Source: Symsagittifera roscoffensis (lineage: Eukaryota; Xenacoelomorpha; Acoela; Convolutidae). From it: a DNA stretch of 64,000 bases. Position 1 is the first letter of the stretch. Each line of letters begins with the position of its first letter. The notes under the pieces were generated by a model. The model made no database searches and was not told the origin of the DNA. It saw only the letters and a program-made list of their open reading frames with translations. The stretch is from assembly GCF_963678635.1 (NCBI RefSeq), contig NC_087062.1, forward strand, positions 34,622,052 through 34,686,051. The letters run 5' to 3'. The position numbers and the translations under genes are program-made. Positions 21,601-33,200 of this stretch are shown piece by piece.

Positions 21601-23228
21601 ATTACAAATAGTTTGTATCTTTTTTAGCATAAATTTGGCTGGGGCTAGTCATCTTATGCACGGAGGACCAAATTCCGAAGACTTTCAACAAATCAACATT
21701 CTTTAAAATGTCTGCTTTTCAGGCCTGTTTATTTGAATAATTGCAGGGTGGCTACTTTACAGAGAATAAAATAGTTACCTCTCTTTTCGCGAGAAAACAT
21801 AACAAAAAGTGAATTTTAGATACCAGTGTCTAAATAACAGACTTTTAGATACCAGTGTCTAAATAATACCGATCCTCAAGTAGCACCCTGAATAATTGTG
21901 AGTTTCAAAACTAAAGTTTTCTCCTTTTGCTCGTTATGACATTCACAAATTACGACAGAAGAGATCCACAGGTAGTGCTGTACAAACCTCTCTGTACTTC
22001 TGCAGGTATATCCTCAGTGGTTCCACATAACTATCGAATCCCAGCTGCTGCATGGCGTATATGAGGTCTTCTCCGTTGATTGTCTTGCGCTTCTCATGCG
22101 CACATTTCTCACTGGCCTCACTGGTGATGAAAGATATGAACTCGGAGACGCACTCTTGTACACACTCCTTGGCGTCCTTCGCTATCTTACCGCTCTTAGG
22201 AACTGCACTCTTCATTATACGTGCAACATTTGCAATAGGAAGAAACCTGAAAACAACACTGGTTCAGTTGAAGGAAGAATTTTCAACCGACCAGGATAAC
22301 AGCTAAGTAGCACGAGCATTACTATTCTTTGTCAAACTGCAAGTCATACTTACCTATGTAATATTCCGGCAACTTAATTAATTTTAATCACGAAGAAGAA
22401 TCAACATTAATTAAAACTTTCATCAGGTTTCGGCATGTAAAATAAATAATATCAATATTACTAAATTCGAATTATTACAGCCAGAACTGCTGCCTGAATT
22501 TTCTGTATGTCGCTTGTGCTGGAGTTGCATCTCGGTCGAAAAAAGTCGTGTTGTCGTTGTCGAAACTTTTCATATCCATTGTCTCAAAATGAACCAGCAA
22601 AGCTAGATTAACACGAAGGACTACATGATAGGGCAAAATCACATAAAAGCCGAACATTCCGTTACAGATTACGATGAAATAATTAGAAGAAACTAGGTAC
22701 TGTTGAACCAGGAAATCACTTAATACAATTCTACAAAATAACAAATCAATTTATTGCCAGGGATGCACCAAAGCGATTTCAAATGCAACCTTGAAAGGAT
22801 CTACTTAACAACCCCCCTTTTACTTAAGATTTTTAAAATTTCATTAATTAACATAATAACGCAGTTGCCTGCTTGATATCCTTGTTTGAGTATTTTAACT
22901 AAGTTGCTAATGGCTGTTATCTAAATGTGTTATATATTCAACACCTGTCCTGTTCCCTGAGTGGTTCCGGGGTGTCTTGTGGTTCAGTCTTGAGGTATCC
23001 TAAGGGCGGAGTGTCATTGGATGAGGAGCTGTTGAGGATCTGTTGCATGAAGGATGTCGAGGACACTGAGCAGTTCTGCACATTAACTTGGGTGGGGCAG
23101 GGTGAGGAAGAGGGAGAGACTCTCTGCTGTGCATTGTGGATCAAAGTAGCACCAACGCCTCCGCCCGATGAAAACGACTGCTGCTGTGATAGGGCACCGC
23201 CATCACCACCAGCTATATTCATATCTAC
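18490..23228 (-). CDS. NFYB: Nuclear transcription factor Y subunit beta (NF-YB), four exons
   Basis: Exons 23228-22945, 22246-21988, 21229-20989 and 18695-18490 join in phase to about 327 residues from the ATG at 23222-23220. NF-YB pairs with NF-YC through a histone fold and, with NF-YA, binds CCAAT boxes in the nucleus. The histone fold is unmistakable: REQDR at the end of exon 1 runs into [12 protein letters not shown], then [24 protein letters not shown] and GFDSYVEPL. After the fold, YRE joins SIKGEK in exon 3, matching the animal pattern. The N-terminal (about 93 residues, S/Q/G-rich) and C-terminal (Q/S/T-rich) regions are longer than in the roughly 207-residue vertebrate protein. An alternative exon 3 donor at 20944 is also in phase and would add 15 residues. 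Intron 3 contains a 1.24 kb foldback element. Whether GTAGAT before the ATG is 5' UTR or belongs to an upstream coding exon is open. Confidence 0.9.
19313..20553. mobile_element. Foldback element with arms of about 0.55 kb
   Basis: The two halves are imperfect reverse complements. The left end CAAGGATAGCCGGTTTCTG matches the complement of the right end (20535-20553), and both contain a GTGCAAGTAGCAC hairpin. Inside each arm the same blocks recur in opposite orientation: ACTCAACCCAGTC, TTTGCGTGGAAAACAAA and TCGACACTGGGAA. A spacer of about 100 bases separates them. It lies in NF-YB intron 3 and encodes no protein. Confidence 0.75.
20989..21229 (-). CDS. NFYB: NF-YB exon 3
   Basis: The acceptor ATCTGTTCAG|TCC begins with a complete codon and gives SIKGEK, the continuation of the histone-fold tail. 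It then encodes an S/T/Q-rich region. The chosen donor is TTTTTA|GTGAGA; GAGC|GTAAGC at 20944 is an equally phased alternative. Confidence 0.75.
21814..21866. repeat. Tandem pair of short hairpins in NF-YB intron 2
   Basis: TTTTAGATACCAGTGTCTAAA occurs twice, 29 bases apart. Each copy has 6-base arms (TTTAGA/TCTAAA). Confidence 0.65.
21988..22246 (-). CDS. NFYB: NF-YB exon 2 (histone fold)
   Basis: Acceptor TGTTTTCAG|G and donor AGAGAG|GTTTGT. It holds nearly the whole histone fold and is the firmest part of the gene call. Confidence 0.93.
22945..23228 (-). CDS. NFYB: NF-YB exon 1 (N-terminal region)
   Basis: Acceptor GACTTTGCAG|GTAGATATG; the likely start ATG is at 23222-23220. It encodes an S/Q/G-rich activation-type region, then EPLREQD-AG at a GTGTTG donor completed by exon 2 to REQDRF. 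A preceding 5' UTR exon is implied by the acceptor. Confidence 0.8.
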
Positions 23229-23339
23229 CTGCAAAGTCCAAGATCTTACTATTCTTTTAGTAAGATTGTTTAGCCTCCGATTAAAAAGTATGCACAGTGT
23301 TTTGGTCACTTTTTAGAGCTAACAAGTTGGTTTAACCTC

Positions 23340-23890
23340 AGTACGTATCATGGAAGGTCATTTTTTGAATATTTGAAGTTTTTAATTATCAAATGTCGCT
23401 AAAGAACTCCAAAAACCAATTTTAATTGAGTAAAATTAAGTTTTCACGGGCTAAAATAAGCAAAAATATGCTATTGTAAGCCTGCCAGCTTGCATTAATA
23501 AATTTTTAAAAAGTTTTGATTACCAAAATGGCGCTAAAAACTCCAAAAACTAACTTTGCTCGACTTACATTGAGCTTTCATAAGCTATTGTTAGAATGCA
23601 CGCTGATCATATTAGCTCGAAATTAGACCACAAATCAATAAATTTAAACCGGTTTTCTCAACACTGGGAAAACGTTTTGAAAATTAATGATGTCGTTCGA
23701 ATCACGACTGAAGGGCTTTAATATGATATGTAACTTGACCCATTCCAATGATTAATTGTGGTACCTGATTTTGCGTGGAAAACAAAAAAAAATAAAAAAC
23801 TACAACACTCGAATACAAAGTTCCTACGCATTTTTCAAATAGTCGGAACAATACCGCAAACTATATTGTATGTTAATTATGATAATCTGG
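23340..23890. repeat. Foldback-family fragment
   Basis: It shares long stretches with 34985-35410 (TTGAAGTTTTTAATTATCAAA, then TAAAATAAGCAAAAATATGC) and with the element at 19313 (ATGATTAATTGTGGTACCT, TTTGCGTGGAAAAC). It is a partial copy; the outer ends are not both visible. Confidence 0.55.
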
Positions 23891-24151
23891 AAAAAAAATA
23901 AGCAATGGATGCGGACTTTAATGGAGATTTTAAAAAGGGGTGTAATCAAGTTTGTATCTTGGGAAAACAGAAAACCTGCCGAAGGCCAAAATGAACTAAT
24001 AGGCTCCCACTTTTAGAAATAACCCAATAAAATAAAGGATCATAATTCATCCTGCAAACACGAGGCAGCCAGAAAAAAGCATCTATGAGTAATTATTTCA
24101 AGCTGGTCTACAACTACAACTAACATTTAAATAGAAAACAACATGAAAATT

Positions 24152-24180
24152 GAAAAGGCTATAAAATATATAGCCTTTTC
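24152..24180. repeat. Perfect 12-base-arm hairpin
   Basis: GAAAAGGCTATA at 24152-24163, a 5-base loop AAATA, then the exact reverse complement at 24169-24180. It lies between NF-YB and SLC35B1 with no flanking gene feature. Confidence 0.7.
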
Positions 24181-24518
24181 ACACGAATAGTTACACGATA
24201 CACGAATAGTTAATGCCTGTAACACTTCGACAGAATACTCGGGTAAAAATAAAATGCATCAGAAGCGTTGAAACTGTTGCGAACTTCATTCGTAACAACT
24301 CAGTCGAAAAAACTTACTGAGTGAAAAAAAACTCTACTGAGTGAATCTGTGAAAAAACGAGATTACATGACTACGAAATAGGAAAAACATACCATTACAG
24401 ATTACGATGTAAGAGCATCAAAAGATATCAGCGTTTGACTCGCACCTACAGTGCATCAAGCAACTGTTGAACCAAGAAATTGCTTAAAATAGCAGTATAA
24501 ATTTAAGATTTAGTATAA

Positions 24519-25720
24519 CAAGGATAGCAGTTTGCTGCGCAAGCAGCAGATTACTCCAACCAACTGATTTATGAAAAAAATATATATGAAACTTCTCAGC
24601 AAATTTCGTCTAATTTAATCTGAAAATCAAAAACTTTCAGAATAGTTTTTCCGGTAACCGAGACGACTTTCTGAACTTTTTTCAGTTACCGAATCACGAC
24701 CAAAAGGATACCACACTCCAATAAGATACCTCCCTTCAATATGATACACTTGACTCCCTATGCAAGGCTATCAAAGGCTTTGGTTATCAGATTATTTATG
24801 TTCTAATTTCAACAAGAATGGCCAGATGGTGAGCAAGCAATACAATATTCAGATTTATTTTTTCAAATTAGTGTAGTTTTGGTGCGCGATTCGATGCGAG
24901 AACTATCTAACACGTAAAACGTTAGTGATTTAGACATTATCGAAAACACTTGTCTTCTGAAAAACACAAAAAAAAACAATTCAGAATACTTGTTCTAAAA
25001 ATTTATTTGCAGAATAATATTCAATTTTATTAACTAAAACTTCTTTTAAGCAAGGAAGCGCTAAATAAGTGAAACTAATTTGTTCACGACCTGAATTAAA
25101 TTGTTCTTTTAGAGAGCTACTGGCTCGCTACTACTCGTTCAAAATTGGACTGAAACTCAAAAAAATTCTAACCGGTTTTTCTCGACACTGGGAATTTCTC
25201 AGAAAATTTGATAATGCCGTCTAAATTTCGAGTGTAAAGGCTTTGGCAGCAAAGTTCCTTCCCATTTTCAATGGTCTGAACGACAAAAAATTGGTTAAAT
25301 GTTCGACTTTTTTTATTTTATTACTGAACTGAAAAACACATTTGTGTCCATGCTCCGCTTTGATGAAAGTATACTGGGCAATTAGATAATCTGTGAAAAC
25401 CTCTGCTTTGAAGAAATTATACTGGAAAATAAGTTTATCTGCCGAAACCTATTTAATCTGCCGAAACCATTTTGGGAAAACATTTCAAAAAACTTTTGCA
25501 AAAAATAGAAATTTCCTAAAACTTTTTTCCCGTTTTTCTCGTCAATTTTCTGCAGAAAAGGTTTTCCAACTGTCGAATATACCTATTTTCTATGTTTTAG
25601 TTCAGATCTTAAAAAGACACCACACAGAAAAAAAACGATACTAATTTGAGAAAATATTCGTATTTTTAAGACTATGTTCGGAACATTCTGTGCTATTTGC
25701 AGAGTAAATGTTTATCCTTG
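24519..25720. mobile_element. Foldback-family element, second near-complete copy
   Basis: The left end CAAGGATAGCAG with a TGCGCAAGCAGCA hairpin and the right end TGTGCTATTTGCAGAG...ATCCTTG match the termini of 19313-20553. The interior contains the TCTCGACACTGGGAA block. The length of 1.2 kb agrees with the other copy, but the arms are more diverged. Confidence 0.55.
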
Positions 25721-25959
25721 TTCTTATCAATTCACCTAAAAAAATTAAATATAACTTAAGGTTCCTAAATTTGAAGAATATAATTTTATAACAAAAAGCA
25801 ATAAAGTTGTATCTCGCATGCGCCTCAAAAACCCGCACCAAATGCTGAGCCTGAGTAACACTATACGCAAGATCTGATTGGTAAACAACCATACCTGATA
25901 TGCAAAACCAATTTAACTTCAAGACACTCATATTTATAATAAAAATCTCATGTTTCCCA

Positions 25960-26250
25960 ATAAAAAACCGGGTTTTAGATACTCAATTTGACACTAGATG
26001 AATTTTTTATTCCACCGAGAAATCTGAAAACTAACTTGAAACTAGAAGTCAAGCATGTGTTTCGTGACCATCGCTAATTTGCTGATCGATAGTGGAGTTT
26101 GTTTTTCTTTTAGCAAAGGAAAAAAACGAACTTAAGAAATCATCAGTCAAACCGCAAAAAAATCAAAGCACGACCTACATAAGAGTCTTCGCTACGTTAA
26201 TTGACTCTTAATCACTGACAGCATATTTGGCTCCATAATGTTTCTAAACT
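25960..26250. repeat. Dispersed repeat family D, copy 3
   Basis: It contains ATTCCACCGAGAAATC, CTAGAAGTCAAGC and GATAGTGGAGTTTG in the same order as the copies at 26860-27140 and 35550-35850. Confidence 0.4.
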
Positions 26251-26859
26251 TCCCACCAGCTGTGACAAAAATTATAAGCCAATCTTCAGACAGAAGAAGA
26301 ATTGACTATGTGAAAAACTGACAACATATTTCAAAATCTATAAGATGATTTTTTGTCTGTTGGCTGTTTTTATTTATTCGGCGAAATTGGATGCAGGCTG
26401 AATGCTGACGCTTTCTTTTAATGACAAAGCATTTCTTCCTTTTGTATTTGTGTTGTATACTCTTCGGCTTTAAACAAGTTAATAATAGCAAAAGCTTCGC
26501 CACACTTGCGATACAACGCAAGCATAGCACTGCAAGCTAGCGAATAAAAAATGAGACAAAACAGTTGAAAAAAACTTGAAAAATGAAAAACTCAATTTCT
26601 CAAAACAATCGAGAAACACAACCAGGCCGGAAACCAGACCACCAAGCCGGCAATAGTTATGTATGCGCCAACTTGGCCTGAAAGCGGTAATGTGCTATAA
26701 ATTGTCATCATGACAAAATTTTGAGCGATTAATTTTTAAAACTTGAACTTTAGAGTAATAACCAAACTGATTGACCTTAAAACAATAATGAAGTTTAACA
26801 CCACAACCCTACCGAACTAAGCCAATATAAACACACGTCGCAAACTTTCTCGTCGAAAC

Positions 26860-27140
26860 TATAGCAAAAAGCAAATGGAAAAGAGTCAATGAACGCGAGG
26901 AAACATAAAAAACACTGACTTGTTTTATGAAAAAAAACTTAATTTACAAAGCTCAAAGTAAAAAAAAAATAGACTTAAAGAACAATTTGTAATTGACACT
27001 TCTGAGAAAAATAACCGAATTTGGGAAAACTGGATTAATGGGTACATTTTATATTCTACTGCGGAATTCTAAAACTAAAAACAACTTTCAAAATTAAATG
27101 CCAATCACGTTTCTCTTCGATAGTGGAGTTTGCCTTCTTT
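26860..27140. repeat. Dispersed repeat family D, copy 4
   Basis: It begins near AAAAGAGTCAATGAACGC and ends near GATAGTGGAGTTTGCCTTC. Both phrases recur at about 35570 and 35825. Confidence 0.45.
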
Positions 27141-28102
27141 TAATAAAAGGAAATGAACTAAACTTAAAAAAAAGTAAAGCCTCGGAAAATCAATTTTGAG
27201 CGTGAACAACTTTAGGATTCATGAATAAAGAATTCGCCAAGACCCATATATTTGCCTCTAAATAAACCCCGATAGTATTGAAATAACTTCGAAAATAAAC
27301 TAAAATTACCAAGCACAAAACACGGCAGAATCCGGAGACGCACACGCACAGCTGTATGCGTTTTGAAAACACAGTTAAGCCTCGTACTGGCAAAACCAAT
27401 TTTAAGGAGAACGAAATGACTTTTTCATGAAAAGAAAACGAAAACAATACAAACTAATTATAAAACAACGCATGGAAACACGCATTTACGCAAGATATTT
27501 TGCAGCTCTGCATTAGCCCTTGTTGTTCCTTCGTAACGAAAGTAACGGAATAATTGTGCTCAGGGTGGTTTTTTCTTCAGACAAATTTCGACTTTTTACA
27601 TAGCCATTTGCGACGGAATTTTTTATATCAATCAAAAAATATTGTTGTCCTAAGCCTAAATTTGAAAAGATATTTCACCTCTGACCAGCTTTCGTAACGT
27701 AACGGGGGTTTAAAAATTGCCATTTTGAAACAATTAATGCGCGGTACATTACACGCTATCAACGTGTATTTCGCGCTATAACGTGTAAGCAGAGATTTAA
27801 CCGGTGCACAACATTAAGGCTGATCCAAGTTCTCGAAAAGTCGAAAATTTCAATAGAAAAAAACAGAAAACCCTCAATAAACTAACTGAACAATTTATAT
27901 ATTTGGAGAATGTGGCAAAAACGGCCTTTTAATATAGCAAGGTGCAGATGTGCAAAAAATAAAGGATATCCGTTTACCGTGCAAGTGGCACATATTGCTC
28001 AGTCCACATCAAAAATACAAAAGTTTTTTTTCAAAGTAGTGTCGTTTTTTATGCATGCTGTAATGATAGAACTATATGAACGCAGAAAACTTAGGAACTA
28101 AG
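27140..28102. other. Non-coding stretch before the gap
   Basis: No gene recognised. At about 27975-28060 lies another left terminus of the foldback family (AAAGGATATCCGTTTACCG, GTGCAAGTGGCAC), running into the gap. The missing 3' part of SLC35B1 should lie in the gap or just below it, but I found no matching exon here. Confidence 0.4.
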
Positions 28103-28123
28103 TCATAAAATAATCAGTTGTCT

Positions 28124-28323
28124 NNNNNNNNNNNNNNNNNNNNNNNNNNNNNNNNNNNNNNNNNNNNNNNNNNNNNNNNNNNNNNNNNNNNNNNNNNNNN
28201 NNNNNNNNNNNNNNNNNNNNNNNNNNNNNNNNNNNNNNNNNNNNNNNNNNNNNNNNNNNNNNNNNNNNNNNNNNNNNNNNNNNNNNNNNNNNNNNNNNNN
28301 NNNNNNNNNNNNNNNNNNNNNNN
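28124..28323. other. Assembly gap (200 N)
   Basis: Exactly 200 unknown bases, a round length suggesting a nominal rather than measured size. It cuts the SLC35B1 coding region in mid-exon. Confidence 0.97.
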
Positions 28324-28852
28324 GTAGTGAAAAGAGCAGCAACGCTTCGCCCATTCCGAATGAAAATCCACTAGCTATGTCTCCCGGTTTGGCTTTCGAT
28401 TCCTTGAAAGAAAACACTGCCACCCCAATTACAATCAAGGCCACGAAGAAATACTTCTGGATAGAGTAGCGCTTTTTCGCAAAAAATACTCCCAAAATCA
28501 TAATCGGAATCGGTTTGCACGACTTGCCGATGACCTGCGTCGGGTAGTTTACATACTTCAATGCCCAATTAGAGCAAAGCATTGCTCCTAGATATGCTGC
28601 TGATAGTAATGGAAACTGCCCTTCTCGGTAAATATCGTCATACGGAACTTTCTGGAAGATCAAAGCCGACAAAGCCACGACACAACTACTTAGGCACTGG
28701 AGGAATAAGGCGGTAGTTACAAATTGGAACTTCTGTTTATTGTTTTCAGGTCCGTATTCGCTTCTGAACAGTTTCTCTTGGAGAATTCCGTAGTAAAAAT
28801 AAAAGAAAAACACGCCAAAAGCGCAAACTGCGACAGTTCCGTAAGTGGCCAT
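28324..28852 (-). CDS. SLC35B1: Solute carrier family 35 member B1 (SLC35B1), N-terminal part
   Basis: An open frame of about 176 residues from an ATG in good context (TTAAAATGG, 28852), with an in-frame TAA upstream, running into the assembly gap. SLC35B1 is a ten-helix nucleotide transporter of the ER membrane; the human protein has been described as an ATP/ADP exchanger and is related to UDP-galactose transporters. Seen: hydrophobic helices near residues 5-22, 45-65, 82-98 and 135-150, and the family hallmark VNYPTQVIGKSCKPIPIM after SNWALKY, where the conserved lysines and prolines sit. The C-terminal half, including any dilysine ER-retrieval signal, is missing from the window. It begins about 570 bases downstream of the end of the preceding same-strand gene. 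Confidence 0.9.
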
Positions 28853-29420
28853 TTTAAGGACTTTAGTCAATGATGGTTACGAATTGGAATGTTCCAGATC
28901 GAAATAAGGTACTGTAGGTGGCTAACTATTTCTTCTGGAACTGATTCTCAAATCGTTCTTCAAATAGTATGACCGACAGTCACACCATCAAATCTGAAAA
29001 GATAACTCATCGTCATCAATACTATCGCTTGCCCTATTATAGATCGTGCATCCTCTCTTAATAGTAAAACGTTATGTAAAGTTTACAAAGAATAAATGAA
29101 TTCTAATTAAGTATAAAAACTAATTGCAGAGAAACGGCAACGACACTAAATATTGTGCAACGAATTATGGAACGCGGCTAAAATTTAAAATCAATTTCAA
29201 TTTTACAGAGATATTTTAAAGAAACGATGGCACAATTCAAACAGTCAAACTCGACGCAGCCGTCAAGGAAATCCTTGGAAGAAACTTGAGGTAAACTTTA
29301 AAAGATAGTTCTTTTCACGGGTGTTTTTCAAATTCAGTCCCTAAAAACATCTACGAAAAAACTCTATCGCGCCATGAATGTCTGTCTGAATAAAACCGAA
29401 GAAAAATTTAACTGAAGTCT

Positions 29421-30224
29421 TTAGGACGATGAAGTTCTCGTCGTATCGGAAAGAGATCTGGGAGTGCTTGTAGGCACAATTATGAATGGCTGATTCATAT
29501 TGTTGAAATGATTTATGGCACTACTACTCAAAGGATTCGCTGAGCTCACTGGCGTAGCATTTGAACTACTTCCGTTTGACACAGCTTGTTGTTCACGCAT
29601 TTGCATCTGATTTTGTTGTGAAATCAAGTTTTTGTTTAGCTCTTTTGCTGTAATCTGGGACGAACTGGTGATCATCCCGCTATTGGGTGCCACATTCACA
29701 AGGGTAATTCGGGTATTCTCAGAACTCGTTGGTTGCCTGTGAGCCGAAGCAGAAGAGTTCACGCTTAATTGTTGCAACGCCACTGGGTTAATTGTACTCA
29801 AACCTCCAGACGGGACGCCTTGATTCATTTCTTGGTGACTGTTGGGGTTCAGCTGGCTGGATGAATTGGTCTGGACATAGTAATGGGATACTGGTGTAGA
29901 CGCACTTTGATGGCTTGGGTTGGAACTGAAAGGCCTCGTAGTCACAACTGTTCTCGCCCTGGAGACATTTGCGGTACCTGGATCTCTCGGTCCCATGACT
30001 CGATATACATTTTGATCACCTGATGTGTGACACGCGTTCGGTTGGATCACTGCTTTCGGGAGTACAGCTTGACGTGCATCCAGGTTGCGCATCAGCGGCT
30101 GACCTTGATTAGTGGTCGGTTGGATGATAGCTTTGGGGACATTAGTGACAGGGCCCACTTTTCTCTGCAAGGGAAGGACTGGTACTGCAGTTTGGGAACT
30201 ACCACCAATAAGCTGACGATCGAT
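29421..30224 (-). CDS. Unidentified gene, last exon
   Basis: 267 residues and TAA, beginning IDRQLIGG after the acceptor TTCGTTTTTAG. It contains two similar motifs, PKAIIQP and PKAVIQP, separated by about 23 residues, then S/T/N/Q-rich sequence ending TRTSSS. Confidence 0.7.
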   Translation of the reverse strand: MDRQLIGGSSQTAVPVLPLQRKVGPVTNVPKAIIQPTTNQGQPLMRNLDARQAVLPKAVIQPNACHTSGDQNVYRVMGPRDPGTANVSRARTVVTTRPFSSNPSHQSASTPVSHYYVQTNSSSQLNPNSHQEMNQGVPSGGLSTINPVALQQLSVNSSASAHRQPTSSENTRITLVNVAPNSGMITSSSQITAKELNKNLISQQNQMQMREQQAVSNGSSSNATPVSSANPLSSSAINHFNNMNQPFIIVPTSTPRSLSDTTRTSSS

Positions 30225-33200
30225 CTAAAAACGAACAGTTTTGACAGAAACATCAATGTGACGTTTGTAATTTTTCAAGATTACTTACTTAATATAACAT
30301 AAACCGAATATTGGATCGAATAAACACTTCGACAGGGAAAGAACTGTGTGCACCTATTTTTCACGTAAATGTTATATTTTTCTTAATTTTCTTGGGTTGC
30401 GAGATGTTGCCTCACCCTCAAGTAACGAGTAGGGATTCAGCACGATCCTCTTCACAATTGCTCATGTTATATCCCTCATTTAAAAAAAGTTTGTCTCATA
30501 GATTCGATCATGTTATTTCAACTCACCTTATTGACTGTAACACCGGCGCTCAGAGGAAGTGAATGTTGCTGCACACTACTATCAGCTCCGACCTGAGCTG
30601 AGGGCGAAGTGGGCTGTTGTCGGATAGTGTATGACGCAGTACCACTTGCACTTTTAGTTAGGGACCTCTGGACCACTTTGGGTTGGTTCAATACGAAAGA
30701 GTGTTGTTCTCCTGGATGAGAATTCGAACTCAGGCCCTGATTCGCGTTCGCGAAATTGGAATGGCCAGATTGAGCCAACTGACTGGCACTTATTGGTCTG
30801 ATAAAGGGGTATTTTTCGTTTAATGCGGACTGAGGTATGGTCGAGTAGTTTTGAGTGGCCCTAGTCTGCGTCTGTTCAGTCTGGTTGTTACTGCTTCCAG
30901 GTGCATGCGCATTGTTCTAAATATCATTAATTTGGTCAACGTCCTAGGAAGCTTTGACACAGAGACGAAGCTGCGCTGCGAGAACACGACCAAAACGCAG
31001 CTCTATCAAGTGAAATAAAAAAAAGCAGAAACAAGCCTCGAATGAGCAAAAACTCGGCAAGAATGTGCGACCTATAGCAATCAAGAGATTTCGAGTCTCA
31101 TGTACTATCCACTCAGCCACGCAAGCTTAATAACCGACAAACACTAGTCAGGAATAAAGCAGCTACAATATGCTAATAACTTGCCAATGCCATTCAGCAA
31201 AAGTGGCACCAAATACAAATAGACTCAATTTTGCATGTTATAATTTGGAAAATAACAAATTGAAGGTATCCACAAACCACCATTATGTATAAATTTATGC
31301 ATTTCAAAAAAATTGCAATACCATGATTCAGAAAAATTCTGAAATCGAGTTTTCATTATTGTTATGTTGGTTGAAACAAACTTTTTTCGGCTCAATTGAT
31401 GAATTGAAAATGCATCAACTGTCTTAACTTAATACTATTCGAATGTCAACGCACATGCTATGAAAAATCTGTAAAAGTGCCTTAGAAGTCACTTTTGCTA
31501 CTTAGGTTGGAAAAACTGAAGGTTCGTACTAATACACTCGCTTCGCAAGTGTATAACGTTCACACAAACTTAAAGACACGTTGACGTAATCCAATTTCCT
31601 ATAAGTAGCATGCGGATCTCCGATGATCAATCGACTGGTAAAAAGTTGTTTCTTGTTTTGATTAGGCTATTCAAGTTAAGCCATATCGTAAATCGGTTTT
31701 AAAAATTTCCTAGACCAAATCGGTTAGCTAAAATTTAAGGCTTTTCAAAGCCTAAGTGAACTATTCAAGCTATGAGATTTTTGCAAGTATTTAGCAATGA
31801 AAGTGAAAAAATTTTAGGGTATTTCATGAAGCAAATCGGACAGCTAAGAAACTGAAAAATTTACGAAGTGAACCGGATGACGAATAGTTTTCGTTTTTCA
31901 ATTGGTGCCATTTAACCAATAAAAATTAGTAGCAGGTTTCAAGTTATTTCATGGACCGACTCAATTCGCAAGGAAGTGAAGTTTTTCAAAGCTATTTATT
32001 CAAGCTATGAAACTTAGAAACATTTCAACTAATTCTATGAAGAAAACCGGATGGCGAAAACTTTTAATTTTTCAATTGCAGCCATTCAACTGATGCGACT
32101 CTGAACTATCACGAGTTCTTCCACAGACCGAGTCAGTTTGCCGAAAAGTTTTTTCTCCAGCAAGCTATTCAAGCTAGGAAACTGAAACTTTGAAACATTT
32201 TGTTGTTTATTAGATCGTATCCTTTTGAAAAATTAACAATTCCAACACAAATCATTCGAGCAATAAAAATTTGAAATTTTCAACGTATTTGCATAGAGAA
32301 AATTTCTTGTTAAAAAGTTCATGTTCATTCAAGTAATGAAAACTTCAAAGTATTTTCATAGAGAAAACTGGTCGCAAAAAGTTATGAAACTTTGAAATAT
32401 TTCAAGTTGATTTATAGGCGGAATCGTTTTGCAAAAAGATTTTTAAAATTTTAGTGCAAGCTATTCAAGTTTTGAAACATTGAAATATTTCAAAATTTTT
32501 CATAGACTGAAATGGTTAGCAAGTTTTCAATTTTTTTTCAGCAAGCTATTTCAGCTATGAAACTTTGAAATTTCAAGTTATTCTATGAAGAAAACCGGAT
32601 GGCGAAAACTTTTAATTTTTCAATTGCAGCCATTCAACTGATGCGACTCTGAACTATCTCGAGTTCTTCCACAGACCGAGTCAGTTTGCAGAAAAGTTTT
32701 TCTCCAGCAAGCTATTCAAGCTAGGAAACTGAAACTTTGAAACATTTTGTTGTTTATTAGATCGTATCCTTTTGAAAAATTAAAAATTCCAACAAATCAT
32801 TCGAGCAATAAAAATTTGAAATTTTCAACGTATTTGCATAGAGAAGATTCGTTGTTAAAAAGTTCATGTTCATTCAAGTAATGAAAACTTCAAAGTATTT
32901 TCATAGAGAAAACTGGTCGCAAAAAGTTATGAAACTTTGAAATATTTCAAGTTGATTTATAGGCGGAATCGTTTTGCAAAAAGATTTTTAAAATTTTAGT
33001 GCAAGCTATTCAAGTTTTGAAACATTGAAATATTTCAAAATTTTTCATAGACTGAAATGGTTAGCAAGTTTTCAATTTTTTTTCAGCAAGCTATTTCAGC
33101 TATGAAACTTTGAAATTTAAGATATTCTATGAAGAAAACCGGATGGCGAAAACTTTTAATTTTTCAATTGCAGCCATTCAACTGATGCGACTCTGAAATA

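Noticed and set aside
22475-22744. 89-codon ORF on the minus strand inside an NF-YB intron
   Set aside because: It has no recognisable domain, and part of its DNA resembles 24400-24480, suggesting a repeat; it lies between well-supported NF-YB exons.
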